Assembly: GCF_002127215.1 (NCBI RefSeq)
Contig: NZ_NFUT01000004.1
Coordinates: 234,592-298,591 of the forward strand
DNA from: Hydrogenophaga sp. IBVHS2
GTDB lineage: Bacteria > Pseudomonadota > Gammaproteobacteria > Burkholderiales > Burkholderiaceae_C
DNA length: 64,000 nucleotides
Direction: 5' to 3'
The notes under the pieces were generated by a model, which was not told where the DNA came from, searched no databases, and was given only the letters and a program-made list of their open reading frames with translations. A program made the translations under genes and the position numbers. Every line of letters starts with the position of its first letter. Positions within the stretch are counted from its first letter, which is position 1. Positions 36,391 to 45,455 of this stretch are shown here, piece after piece.

Positions 36391-37556
36391 GGCGGCAGCG
36401 CCCCGCCCCGGGGCCACAGCACCCACATCTGCAGTGGCTGCTTGAGGGCGGCAGCCAGGGTGTAGGCGTCGCCCTGCTGGTCGCCCCAGCCGGTGAACAG
36501 GTCGGCCCTCACTGCGCCGACGATGGCGCCCCCGGTGTCCTGGGCCATGACCAGCCGGGCGGTGTTGAGCGTGGGGCCTTGGGTGGCCAGCCACACCGGC
36601 GTGCCGTAGGGAATGCTCTGCGGATCGACCGCGATGGAGCGACCCGGGGTGAGCGGCACGCCCTGTGCACCGCGGGGGCCGAAGCGGCCGTCCAGATCGC
36701 TCAGCGCCTCCTCGCGGAAGAACACGGTGCGCGGGTTGGCCCACAGCATCTCGTTGAGGCGGCCCGGGTTCTGCGCCACCCAGGCCTTGATGGATTCCCA
36801 CGAGGCTTCTCGGATGGCGCCCTGGTCGAGCAGCCAGCGGCCCACGCTCTGGTAGGGCTGGCCATTGTGGGCGGCAAAGGCCAGGCGCACGGTGCGTTCG
36901 GTGCCGTCCACCTCGCGCACCAGCAGCCGGCCGGAGCCCTGGATCTGCAGGATGAGCGCGTCGATGGGGTCGGCCAGCCAGGCAATGGCCCGGCCGGCCA
37001 GGGCCGCCTGGGCGGCCGGCAGGGTGTCGATCTGCTGCCGGCTATACCAGACCTGGCCGCTCTGCAGGCCGGCCGGCGGCGCATGCAGTGGCACCCGGAA
37101 CACCGGCGTGGGCACCCGGCTGGCGCGCAGGATGGGCTCGTAGTAGCCGGTGAGCAGGCCATCGGGCAGGCGGCCGTCGGCCTCGGTCACGCGGTAGGGC
37201 TGAAAGCGGCTCATCACCCAGGCGGCCTGTTCGGCCGGGGTGGCGATGCTGCGCTGGCGCACCTCGGCGCACAGGGCGGCATGGCCCGCCACCGGCCGTT
37301 CGCAGCCGCGCACCCAGGCGTTCCACACCTCGTGCAGGCCGTCGTTGCCCCAGCCGGGCAGCTCGGACCAGCGCACCGGCACCCAGCGGCTCTTGCTGCG
37401 CTGCACCGGCGGCGGCAGGGGAGCGGTGTCGGAAGGGGCGACCACCGGGGGCAGCGCCTGCGCGGGAGGGCCGGCAGGGGCTGGCGCGGTGGTGACGCCC
37501 GGCGAGAAGGCACACGACGCCAGCAGGAAGCACAGGCTTCCTAGAATGCCGGCCAT
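36384..37556 (-). CDS. mltA: Membrane-bound lytic murein transglycosylase A
   Basis: A 390-residue outer-membrane lipoprotein that cleaves peptidoglycan to 1,6-anhydro-muropeptides. The start at 37556 gives a lipoprotein signal with lipobox LLASC (Cys15). MltA motifs include LLTGYYEPILRASR, LQIQGSGRLLV, YQSVGRWL and the C-terminal 3D domain VMAQDTGGAIVGAVRADLFTGWG, whose aspartates are catalytic in the family. Its start codon overlaps that of the divergent small membrane protein by two bases. Confidence 0.93.
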   Translation of the reverse strand: MAGILGSLCFLLASCAFSPGVTTAPAPAGPPAQALPPVVAPSDTAPLPPPVQRSKSRWVPVRWSELPGWGNDGLHEVWNAWVRGCERPVAGHAALCAEVRQRSIATPAEQAAWVMSRFQPYRVTEADGRLPDGLLTGYYEPILRASRVPTPVFRVPLHAPPAGLQSGQVWYSRQQIDTLPAAQAALAGRAIAWLADPIDALILQIQGSGRLLVREVDGTERTVRLAFAAHNGQPYQSVGRWLLDQGAIREASWESIKAWVAQNPGRLNEMLWANPRTVFFREEALSDLDGRFGPRGAQGVPLTPGRSIAVDPQSIPYGTPVWLATQGPTLNTARLVMAQDTGGAIVGAVRADLFTGWGDQQGDAYTLAAALKQPLQMWVLWPRGGALPPQ

Positions 37557-37746
37557 GACCTTGCTGTTGCTCGAAGCGCTCGGCGCGCTGCTGTTGCTCA
37601 TCTTCATCGTGTGGTGGACCATGTTCTCGGGCCGCCGCAAAGGCGAACTGCCGGAATCGGTGGAAGCGGAAAAACAGGCCGCGGCCCGCCAGCAGGAACC
37701 ACCTGCCAGCGGCGACGGCCCGGGGGATGGATCCGCGCCGCGCTGA
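37555..37746 (+). CDS. Small single-pass membrane protein
   Basis: A 63-residue protein: one N-terminal helix (LLLLEALGALLLLIFIVWW), then a basic patch (SGRRKGE) and a polar tail. It resembles a real small membrane protein rather than a chance frame, because hydrophobic and charged parts are properly ordered. I know no function. Its ATG (37555-37557) overlaps the mltA start codon on the other strand, and its stop abuts the end of the opposing response regulator gene. Confidence 0.6.
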   Translation: MTLLLLEALGALLLLIFIVWWTMFSGRRKGELPESVEAEKQAAARQQEPPASGDGPGDGSAPR

Positions 37747-38373
37747 TCACGTTCCCCGCAGGACATTGGCCAGTTCCACGGCCGACTTCACGCCCATCTT
37801 GTCGAACACGCGGGAGCGGTGGACCTCCACCGTGCGCACGCTGATCTGGAGCTGGTCGGCCACGAGCTTGTTGGGCAGCCCGGCCACCACCAGGTCCATG
37901 ACGTCGCGCTCGCGCTCGGTCAGGCTGTCCAGGCGCTGCTGCAGATCGCGCTGCACCCGGCGCCGGGCGATCACCTCGGCCGACCGGGCCAGTGCCTGCT
38001 CGACCCGGTCGACCAGGGCGTTGTCGGAAAACGGCTTCTCGCAGAAGTCGAAGGCACCGCGCTTGACCGCCGCCACCGCGGTGGGCACGTCGGCGTGGCC
38101 GGAGAGGAAGATCACCGGCAGGGCCGGCTGCCAGGGCAGGGCCAGCAGCTGCTCGAACAGGGCCAGCCCGCTCATGCCGGGCATGCGCACATCGAGCAGC
38201 AGGCAGCTGGGCACCTGGGGCTCCTGGGTGGCCGCCGGACTGGCCAGAAAGGCCTCGGCGCTGTCGTAGGCATCGCTGACCAGCCGCCGGGTGCGCAGCA
38301 GCCAGGCCAGGGCTTCACGGACGCCGGCATCGTCGTCGACGAGGTGGATGCGGGCATCGGGGAAGGGGGTCAT
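37747..38373 (-). CDS. FixJ/NarL-family response regulator, DctR-like
   Basis: A 208-residue regulator. The receiver has D13-D15 (LVDDDAG), phospho-acceptor D61 (LLLDVRMPGMSG), the SGHAD motif and K113 (CEKPF), typical of FixJ/TodT/DctR proteins. A LuxR-type HTH follows (LTERERDVMDLVVAGLPNKLVADQLQISVRTVEVH). Its start overlaps the stop of the sensor kinase gene by ATGA, so sensor and regulator are coupled. The target is unknown; no TRAP transporter is in the window. Confidence 0.92.
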   Translation of the reverse strand: MTPFPDARIHLVDDDAGVREALAWLLRTRRLVSDAYDSAEAFLASPAATQEPQVPSCLLLDVRMPGMSGLALFEQLLALPWQPALPVIFLSGHADVPTAVAAVKRGAFDFCEKPFSDNALVDRVEQALARSAEVIARRRVQRDLQQRLDSLTERERDVMDLVVAGLPNKLVADQLQISVRTVEVHRSRVFDKMGVKSAVELANVLRGT

Positions 38374-40403
38374 GGCGCGATGATAGGTGAGCCCTGCCCG
38401 CCCGACGCGACCGCCGCCACCGGCAACCGGAAGCGGAAACAGGTGCCGCGCGGCGCCACCGGCTCGAAGCTCAGACCACTGCCGTGCTGCTCGATGACGG
38501 TGCGGCACAGGCTCAGCCCCAGGCCCATGCCCTCGGCCTTGGTGGTGAAGAACGGCGTGCCCAGGTGCTGGCGGACTTCGTCGCTCAGACCCTGGCCGTG
38601 GTCGGTGACCTCGAAGGCCACCCAGGCCGGATCGGCGTCGGACACGGCCGCAATCCGCAGCCGGCGCAGACCGCTGTCCATGGGCGGATCCCCCGGCGGC
38701 ATGGCCTGCATGCCGTTGCGCGCCAGATTGAGCAGCACCTGCTCGATCATGGTGCGGTCGCACTGCACGGCCGGCAGCGCGGGGTCGACGGCCACCTGCA
38801 GCCGGATGCCGTCCTTCTTGGCCTGCAGCACCAGCAGGGGCTGGATGGCCGAGACCAGGCTGATCGGGGCCACGGCCTCGCGCACCTGGTCGCGCCGGCG
38901 CACGAAGTCGGCCACGCTCTTGATGACGCGCCCGGCCCGGTCGGCCTGCTCGGCAATGCGCTCGATGACACGGCGCAGATCGGCCGGCGGCAGGGGCTCG
39001 GCACCGTCGTCGCTCAGCATGTTCAGCGTGCCGTTGGCGTAGCTGGCAATCGCCGCCAGCGGCTGGTTGAGCTCGTGGCTGATGAGCGAGGCCATCTCGC
39101 CCACCGTGGCCAGGCGGGCGGTGGCCTGCAGCCGCTCCTGCGAGGCGCGGTTGAGGTCTTCGACCCGGCGCTGCTCGGTGAGATCGAGCACCGCGCTCAT
39201 GTAGCCGGTCTGCTGCCCCTGGGCATCGATCAGCGGGGCTTCGATGATGAGCACCGGCACCCGCGTGCCGTCGGTGCGCTGGAAGACCGATTCGAAGCCC
39301 TCGCGCGGCAGCGTCTTGCCGGCCAGCCGAACCGCCTGGCGCTGCTGGTACTCGTCCACCAGGTCGGGCGGCCACCAGGGTGCCGGCAGGCCGGTGCCCA
39401 CCAGCTCTTCCGAGGTGCGGCCCACCAGCTGGCAGAACGCCGGGTTCACATAGGTGATGCGGCCGTTCATGTCGCGTGCGCGCAGACCGGTGACCAGCGA
39501 ATCCTCCATGGCCTTGCGGAAGGCCAGCGCCTCGGCCAGGTCCTGTTCGGCGCGCTGCCGGCGCCGGATGTCCCGCCCGAGCAGCGCCAGCACCGCCAGC
39601 AGCGCCAGGCACAGGGCGCCCACCACGGCGGTCAGCACATTGGGGAACAGACCCAGCGCACGCCGCTGGGCCTCGAGCTGCAGGATGAGCGTGTGGCCGG
39701 GCAGGTCCAGCACCGCCACCGAGCGCAGGTTGCGGCGCCCGCCCTGCAGGCTGCTGAGCACGGCCAGGCGGGTGCCGTCGGCGTCGTTGAAGGCCAGGCC
39801 CCGGTTGCGCAGCAGGTCGCGGTTGGTGAGCTCGGACAGCAGACCGCCGAGCGAGTAGGTGGCCACCAGTGCACCGGCCGGCTCGCCCGCCTGGAACAGC
39901 GGCAGGCACATCTCGATGAGCTCCATGCCGGTGCCTTCGCGCATGGGCCAGAAATAGCTGCGCGAATACGCCGGTCCGGACAGGCGCTGGGCGTTGTCGC
40001 AGGCCAGCCGCACCTCGGGCTGGGTCTGGGTGCGGGGCATGAAGCCGAACACCGGTCGCAGGTAGGGTGTGTCGGCCTGGGCCAGGATGCGGCCGTCACG
40101 ACCGGCCGCGCGCCACTCGATGCGCACCAGCTCGCGGTGCAGCGAGAGCACGCCGGAGGCGCGGGCCGTCCAGGCTTCAGGGGCGAGCGGCGTCACATGC
40201 AACGACTGCAGCGTCTGCACGTTGCGCAGCAGGGCGCTGCGGATGTCGCTGGCCAGGGCGGCCGCGTCCTGGTCCAGTTCGGCCTGGTCGCTGGCTTCTT
40301 CGTATTCGGCGGCCAGGAACACCAGCACCGTGAGCAGCATGCCCACCAGCAGCAGCAGCACGGCCCACAGGAGCCAGCGCGGGGACTTGACCTGAAACGC
40401 CAC
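38370..40403 (-). CDS. PAS-domain sensor histidine kinase, DctS-like
   Basis: A 677-residue membrane kinase. A first helix (WLLWAVLLLLVGMLLTVLVFLA, about 10-31), a large periplasmic sensor domain of about 220 residues and a second helix near 260-275 precede a PAS domain (RITYVNPAFCQLVGRTSEELVG) with PAC region. Then come a DctB/DctS-type H-box (VGEMASLISHELNQPLAAI), an N-box (NLARNGMQAMP) and a G-box (GMGLGLSLCRTVIEQHGSGL). The combination with a FixJ-like regulator is that of DctS/DctR, which senses C4-dicarboxylates, but the ligand here is not shown. Confidence 0.9.
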   Translation of the reverse strand: MAFQVKSPRWLLWAVLLLLVGMLLTVLVFLAAEYEEASDQAELDQDAAALASDIRSALLRNVQTLQSLHVTPLAPEAWTARASGVLSLHRELVRIEWRAAGRDGRILAQADTPYLRPVFGFMPRTQTQPEVRLACDNAQRLSGPAYSRSYFWPMREGTGMELIEMCLPLFQAGEPAGALVATYSLGGLLSELTNRDLLRNRGLAFNDADGTRLAVLSSLQGGRRNLRSVAVLDLPGHTLILQLEAQRRALGLFPNVLTAVVGALCLALLAVLALLGRDIRRRQRAEQDLAEALAFRKAMEDSLVTGLRARDMNGRITYVNPAFCQLVGRTSEELVGTGLPAPWWPPDLVDEYQQRQAVRLAGKTLPREGFESVFQRTDGTRVPVLIIEAPLIDAQGQQTGYMSAVLDLTEQRRVEDLNRASQERLQATARLATVGEMASLISHELNQPLAAIASYANGTLNMLSDDGAEPLPPADLRRVIERIAEQADRAGRVIKSVADFVRRRDQVREAVAPISLVSAIQPLLVLQAKKDGIRLQVAVDPALPAVQCDRTMIEQVLLNLARNGMQAMPPGDPPMDSGLRRLRIAAVSDADPAWVAFEVTDHGQGLSDEVRQHLGTPFFTTKAEGMGLGLSLCRTVIEQHGSGLSFEPVAPRGTCFRFRLPVAAVASGGQGSPIIAP

Positions 40404-40418
40404 CGGTGGCTCGGTGCG

Positions 40419-41225
40419 TCAGAGCCGGCGGTGCTGCAGCGACGGCAACTGGGTGCGCACCGACTGCAGGAAACCGCGGTCGATGTCGGCCAGCACCACC
40501 CCCGGCCCTTCGGCCTGCAGGGCCATGATCTGGCCCCAGGGGTCGATGACCATGCTGTGGCCCCAGGTGCGCCGGCCGTTCTCGTGGATGCCACCCTGGG
40601 CGCTGGCAATCACGTAGGCCTGGTTCTCGATGGCGCGGGCCCGCAGCAGCACCTCCCAGTGGGCCTGGCCGGTGGTGTGGGTGAAGGCCGCCGGCATGAG
40701 CAGCACGTCGGCCGCCAGGGTGCGGTAGAGCTCGGCAAAGCGCATGTCGTAGCAGATGCTCTGGCCCACGCGCCAGACCTCGCCGGCCCGGCTGATGCAG
40801 TCGAAGGCGGTGGGCGTGTCGCCGGCCTTGAGCACGGCCGCCTCGTCGTAGCGCTCGCGGCCGTTGTCGTAGCGGAACAGGTGGATCTTGTCGTAGCGGC
40901 TGACCGCTTTGCCGCGCGGGTCGTAGACCATGGAGGCATTGGCCGCATGCGACGGGTCGTCGGTGGCCATGGGCAGGGTGCCGCCCACCAGCCACAGCTT
41001 GAGGTCGCGGGCGGTGTCGCTCAGGAAGTCCTGCACCTTGCCCAGGCCGGGGGTTTCGGCCAGCACCAGCTTGTCTTCGTCGCGCGCGCCCATGAAGCAG
41101 AAGTACTCCGGCAGCACGGCCAGTTCGGCCCCGGCGGCGGCGGCCTGGCGCAGCAGGCGCAGCGCTTCGCTGAGGTTGTGGTCCAGGCCGATGCCCGAGA
41201 CCATCTGGATGGCAGCAACTCTCAT
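40419..41225 (-). CDS. Nitrilase-family carbon-nitrogen hydrolase
   Basis: A 268-residue amidase of the Nit/omega-amidase branch with the catalytic triad E40 (VLPEYFCF), K113 (YDKIHLF) and C158 (QSICYDMRF). Close relatives hydrolyse deaminated glutathione or omega-amides of 2-oxoacids. The start at 41225 (MRVAAIQMVSG) is canonical. It lies 31 bp after yhdP, an association widely seen in betaproteobacteria. Confidence 0.92.
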   Translation of the reverse strand: MRVAAIQMVSGIGLDHNLSEALRLLRQAAAAGAELAVLPEYFCFMGARDEDKLVLAETPGLGKVQDFLSDTARDLKLWLVGGTLPMATDDPSHAANASMVYDPRGKAVSRYDKIHLFRYDNGRERYDEAAVLKAGDTPTAFDCISRAGEVWRVGQSICYDMRFAELYRTLAADVLLMPAAFTHTTGQAHWEVLLRARAIENQAYVIASAQGGIHENGRRTWGHSMVIDPWGQIMALQAEGPGVVLADIDRGFLQSVRTQLPSLQHRRL

Positions 41226-41256
41226 GGTGGTTCTCCCTCTGGGTACCGGCCGGAGC

Positions 41257-44200
41257 TTACTGCAGCGGGGTGGCCGGCTCGGCGGGCTGCGCTGCTGCAG
41301 AGCGCTCGACCTTCTGGACCTGGGGGTCGGCCCAGCTGCCGGTGACCCGGAACTCCTGGGTGGTGACCGTGCGCAGCGGCTGGCGCAGCACCAGCTGGGC
41401 CAGCAGGGTACCGATGCCCACCACCGGGTTGACCGTGGCGGCCAGCAGCGACGCGGCACCGGCATTGATCTCGGGCACCACGAACACCTGCAGGTCCTGG
41501 GTCTCGCGCACCAGATCGGCCGAGCCCTCCATCAGCACCGCCGCGTTGACCCCCTTCATCTGCAGGTTGCGTGTGGACAGCACGCCCTGCTCGATCTGGC
41601 CCTGACCGCGGAAGAAGTCGAAGGCGAATCCCTGCGAGAAGACATCCCGGAAGTCCAGCGCCAGCCGGCGTGGCAGCGACTGCAGGCTGAGCACCCCCAG
41701 CAGGCGACCGGCACCGGGTTCGATCTGCAGGAACTGGCCGCGCTCGATGTCCACCGACACCTGGCCCGACAGGGTGGAGATGTCCGGCGACAGCGGCGAG
41801 CCGATCCAGCCCACATTGCCTTCGAGCCGTCCCTGACCACCCCGCACCGTGCCTTCACGGCCCAGGCGGTCGAGCAGGCGGCCGGCATCGTCCACCGCGA
41901 GCTGAAAGCCGATGGCGGTGCGGCGCTGGGCGCCTCCGCCCGGGCCGGTGAGCTGCGCGCCGCCGAGCGGTACCCAGTTGCCGCTGGCGGTCAGGCGCGC
42001 CTCGGGCAGGGTGGCGGCCAGACGGGTCAGCCGCCACTCGGGCTGGCGCAGGGGTGCGCCGCGGTTGACCGCCTGCAGTTCGATGCGACCCAGCGACCGA
42101 CCGCCCCAGCGCAGCTCGTCGATGCTCAGGTCCAGCGCCGGCACGCTGGTGGGCTGGTCCAGCAGACGTTCGACGTCGCCGCGCGCCTCCTGGGCCAGCA
42201 CCAGCCGGCTCAGGCGCGCCGTGACCTGGCCCGGGTTGCGCGGGGTGCCGGGCCGGTAGTCCACGCGCCCGGCCACCTCGTCGGCCTGCACCTGGGCGCG
42301 CCACAGGGTGCTGTCGCGGCTGGCATCGATCTGCACCCGCTGCAGCTCCCGGCCACCCACCCGCAGGCGATCGGTGCGCAGTTCCAGCCGGTCCGGCAGC
42401 CAGGGGGCCGGGGCATCGGCGGAATCGGTCCCTTCGCCCACGGGCCACACACCACCCAGTGCGGATTGCCAGGCGTCCACGTCGAGCTGCGGCAGGCTCA
42501 GGCGCGCCAGCACGCCCTGCTCGGGCAGCGCACCCGGGTCGCCGGCCAGGGCACCGGCGGCCACCACGCCGCGCCGCACGGCCCAGTGCCCCGCCTCGCG
42601 CTGGCGCTCCAGACGGGCATCCAGCAGCACGCCGGCCGGCGACTGCCAGCGCAGCGCCAGCCGATCGGCGAGGGCACGGCCCGGCACGGGCGCGGTGGGG
42701 CCGGCCACATCGGTCACCGCCAGGTCCAGGCGCAGCGGCCACGGGGCATCGGCCGGCTTGGCCAGCGGCGCAGGCAGCGACAGCGACAGGCCCTGCAGGT
42801 TGCTGCTGAACTGCAGCTCGGGTGCACCACCGCGCAGGCCGACCTGCGCGGTGTAGGCCGCCGTGCCGCTGGCCGACTGCGCCAGCTTCGACAACGGACC
42901 CAGCCCGGCCGTGCGCAAGGCCTCCGCGCTCAGGCTGCCCTGGCCGCGCAGGGCGAGCCGCGCGCCGCCCTGCGGATCGGGGCGCAGGCCGCCGCTGAAG
43001 GACACGTCCCCGCCCAGCAGCCGGGCCTGGGCGGACGGCACGTTGAAACCGGTTTCGCTGAACTCCAGCTGGCCGCGCAGGCGACCCAGCGTCGGCAACG
43101 ACGGGGCGACCACCAGATCGTTGCCCGCCAGCTTCACCTGGCCCTGCACCCGGGTCGCTGCCGCGTTGTCCAGCGGCACCGTGAGCTGGAAGCGGGTCTG
43201 GGCCGTGCCGCTGAGCCGGGCCTCATCGAGCGCTCCCTGCAGCAGGCCGCCCAGGGGTGAGCGCACCACGAAGCCGAGTTGCGCCGGGGCCGGCCCCTGC
43301 ACATCGGCTTCGGCGGAAAGCACACCGCTGCGGCCCAGACGATCGACGGCCAGTCGGCCCCGCTGGATCTGCACGCCGGGGGCATCCTGCAGCCCGCCGG
43401 CCAGCCGGTCGATGCGCAGCGACAGGCGTTCGAGCACCAGGTCGCCGCTCATGCGGCGCAGGCCCGGCCAGGGGCGGGCACCGGCGTCCTGCAGGAACGT
43501 CGGCAGGTAGTCCATGTCGAGGCCCTGCAGGCGGGCGCTGATGCGGAAGGTGCCGTCGCCGGCCTCGAACGGCGCGCGGGCCACATCGCCCTGCACCCGG
43601 AAGTTCACCGCCGAGCCGCTGCCGGCGCGCACCGACTCGCGCACATACCGGCGGGCCTCGGCGCCCACGGTGAGCGGCAGGTAGCGGTGGACCCGGGTGA
43701 GATCGGCCTGCTCCAGGGTCGCGCTCAGATCGAGCACGCCGGGAAACCGCGCCGCCCCCTGCGCACCGGGTGAAGTGTTCCAGCGGGCCTGCAGCGTGCC
43801 GCGGGCATCCGGGTTGGCGACCCTGGCGTCGCTGAGTTCGACCTCGATGCGTTCGCCATCGAGCCGCCATCGGGCCTGCGCGTCCAGCCGCGTCAGGGGC
43901 AGGCGGGCCTCCTCGAAGACACCGGGCAGCCACAACGCGCCGTCCTGCACCGTCAGGCGCGCCGTGCCCCGGTCCCGCTGCAGGTCGAACTCGATGGTGG
44001 CGCCTTCGATGCCAGGACGGCCGATGGGGTGGCCGGACGCCGGGGATCCGGACAGGTCCGGCGCCGCGTCGCCGGCCAGCGCCAGACCCTGCACCAGGCC
44101 GCTGGCCTTCAGGCCGGTCAGGTCAGGGCCGCTCCAGCGGGCCTGCAGCGTCTGCACGCGGCCGGCGGGCTGCAGGGTCTGCACCCAGCGGTGCACCGGC

Positions 44201-45441
44201 GAGGGCAGGGGCAGGCGCTCGGCGAGGGCCGCCACGGCCGCGAGTTCGATGCCGCTGGCCGTGAGTTCGAGCTGATGGACCGGCGCCACGCCGCGCGCCA
44301 GCGGACCCGGCGGCAACTGCGCCAGGCTGAAGCGCCCGCCCTCCCAGGCCACGCCCTCGCGGGTGAGGAAACGCAGGTCCTCGCTCCCGACCCGCCAGGA
44401 CGCATCCGACCACGAAGCCTGCAGCCGCCCCGACAGGTGAGAGAACGCCAGCGGCGGCAGTTCGGTCGCCAGCTGCACGTCCACCGACTGCAGATCGACA
44501 TCGGCCTGCAGGCCGCTGAACCGCCCGGCGTCCACATCGGCCCACAGCTGAAGCCGGCCCTGGCCAGCCCGCACCAGCAGCCCCGGCCATGCGGGCAGGT
44601 GATCCGGCAGGTAGGCCTGCAGACGCTGCACGTCGGCCCGGGGCAGTACCGCGTGCAGTTCGCCGCTCCAGCGCTCCCAGGGCCGGGCACCGGGCGATCG
44701 GCCGACCGACAGCAGCGGCTCCCTGAACTGCCCCTGCAGCGTGAACCGACCTCCCCAGTCGGCCGGCGGGGTGGCGTCGATCCGCCAGCGGTGATCCCGG
44801 GCGCCGTTGCGCACCACCAGGTCCACCGACGACAGGGCCAGGGGCGGGGCGGGGCGCAGCTCGTCGGTCCAGCGCAGGGTGCCGCCGCGCACCGCGAACT
44901 CGGTCTGGTCGAAGAACCAGTCGGCGCCACGGCCGGCATCCAGGGAGCCCGACAGGACCAGACCGGCCACGGAGAGTCGGCCATCGGCGGTCCGGCGCAC
45001 GTCGAGCTCCGGCCGGTCGATGACGATCTGCTCGAAGCCCAGGCGCCAGAGCGACCGCACCGACACCGATGCCTGGATGCTGGGCAGGACCAGCGCGGCA
45101 CGGCCCTGGGCATCGAGCAGGCGCACGTCGGACAGCTCGAAGGCCGGCATGAAAGGTGGCAGGCTGAACAGCGTGTCGGGCCGGTTGGTGGCCCGGATCT
45201 GGCCGATGGTGACCGGTACCCCCAGGGCTTCGCCGGCCCAGCGCTGCAGCTCGGGGCGCCAGCTGTCGATTCGCGGCACAATCGCCGCGTGAAGGGCCAC
45301 CCAGGTCAGAAGACCGAACCCCCAGACCGCCACCACCAGCCACAGCAGCCAGCGGGTCGCACGGGCCCACAGCCGCAGGCCCCGGCTGGCGGGTGCATGC
45401 GAAGAGAAGACCGCACCGGGCGCCTGGCTACTGTGATTCAT
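41257..45441 (-). CDS. yhdP: YhdP-family AsmA-like envelope protein
   Basis: A protein of 1394 residues: short cytoplasmic N-terminus, one membrane helix (about 29-50, WLLWLVVAVWGFGLLTWVAL), then a very long periplasmic beta-rich region ending in an AsmA-like C-terminal part (MKGVNAAVLMEGSADLV, QDLQVFVVPEINAG). YhdP and related proteins are thought to form bridges carrying phospholipid to the outer membrane. The ATG at 45441 was preferred to the GTG at 45447. The start lies only 14 bp from the divergent glnE start, so the promoters of both must lie inside coding sequence. Confidence 0.9.
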   Translation of the reverse strand: MNHSSQAPGAVFSSHAPASRGLRLWARATRWLLWLVVAVWGFGLLTWVALHAAIVPRIDSWRPELQRWAGEALGVPVTIGQIRATNRPDTLFSLPPFMPAFELSDVRLLDAQGRAALVLPSIQASVSVRSLWRLGFEQIVIDRPELDVRRTADGRLSVAGLVLSGSLDAGRGADWFFDQTEFAVRGGTLRWTDELRPAPPLALSSVDLVVRNGARDHRWRIDATPPADWGGRFTLQGQFREPLLSVGRSPGARPWERWSGELHAVLPRADVQRLQAYLPDHLPAWPGLLVRAGQGRLQLWADVDAGRFSGLQADVDLQSVDVQLATELPPLAFSHLSGRLQASWSDASWRVGSEDLRFLTREGVAWEGGRFSLAQLPPGPLARGVAPVHQLELTASGIELAAVAALAERLPLPSPVHRWVQTLQPAGRVQTLQARWSGPDLTGLKASGLVQGLALAGDAAPDLSGSPASGHPIGRPGIEGATIEFDLQRDRGTARLTVQDGALWLPGVFEEARLPLTRLDAQARWRLDGERIEVELSDARVANPDARGTLQARWNTSPGAQGAARFPGVLDLSATLEQADLTRVHRYLPLTVGAEARRYVRESVRAGSGSAVNFRVQGDVARAPFEAGDGTFRISARLQGLDMDYLPTFLQDAGARPWPGLRRMSGDLVLERLSLRIDRLAGGLQDAPGVQIQRGRLAVDRLGRSGVLSAEADVQGPAPAQLGFVVRSPLGGLLQGALDEARLSGTAQTRFQLTVPLDNAAATRVQGQVKLAGNDLVVAPSLPTLGRLRGQLEFSETGFNVPSAQARLLGGDVSFSGGLRPDPQGGARLALRGQGSLSAEALRTAGLGPLSKLAQSASGTAAYTAQVGLRGGAPELQFSSNLQGLSLSLPAPLAKPADAPWPLRLDLAVTDVAGPTAPVPGRALADRLALRWQSPAGVLLDARLERQREAGHWAVRRGVVAAGALAGDPGALPEQGVLARLSLPQLDVDAWQSALGGVWPVGEGTDSADAPAPWLPDRLELRTDRLRVGGRELQRVQIDASRDSTLWRAQVQADEVAGRVDYRPGTPRNPGQVTARLSRLVLAQEARGDVERLLDQPTSVPALDLSIDELRWGGRSLGRIELQAVNRGAPLRQPEWRLTRLAATLPEARLTASGNWVPLGGAQLTGPGGGAQRRTAIGFQLAVDDAGRLLDRLGREGTVRGGQGRLEGNVGWIGSPLSPDISTLSGQVSVDIERGQFLQIEPGAGRLLGVLSLQSLPRRLALDFRDVFSQGFAFDFFRGQGQIEQGVLSTRNLQMKGVNAAVLMEGSADLVRETQDLQVFVVPEINAGAASLLAATVNPVVGIGTLLAQLVLRQPLRTVTTQEFRVTGSWADPQVQKVERSAAAQPAEPATPLQ

Positions 45442-45455
45442 GTCCACTGCAAATT

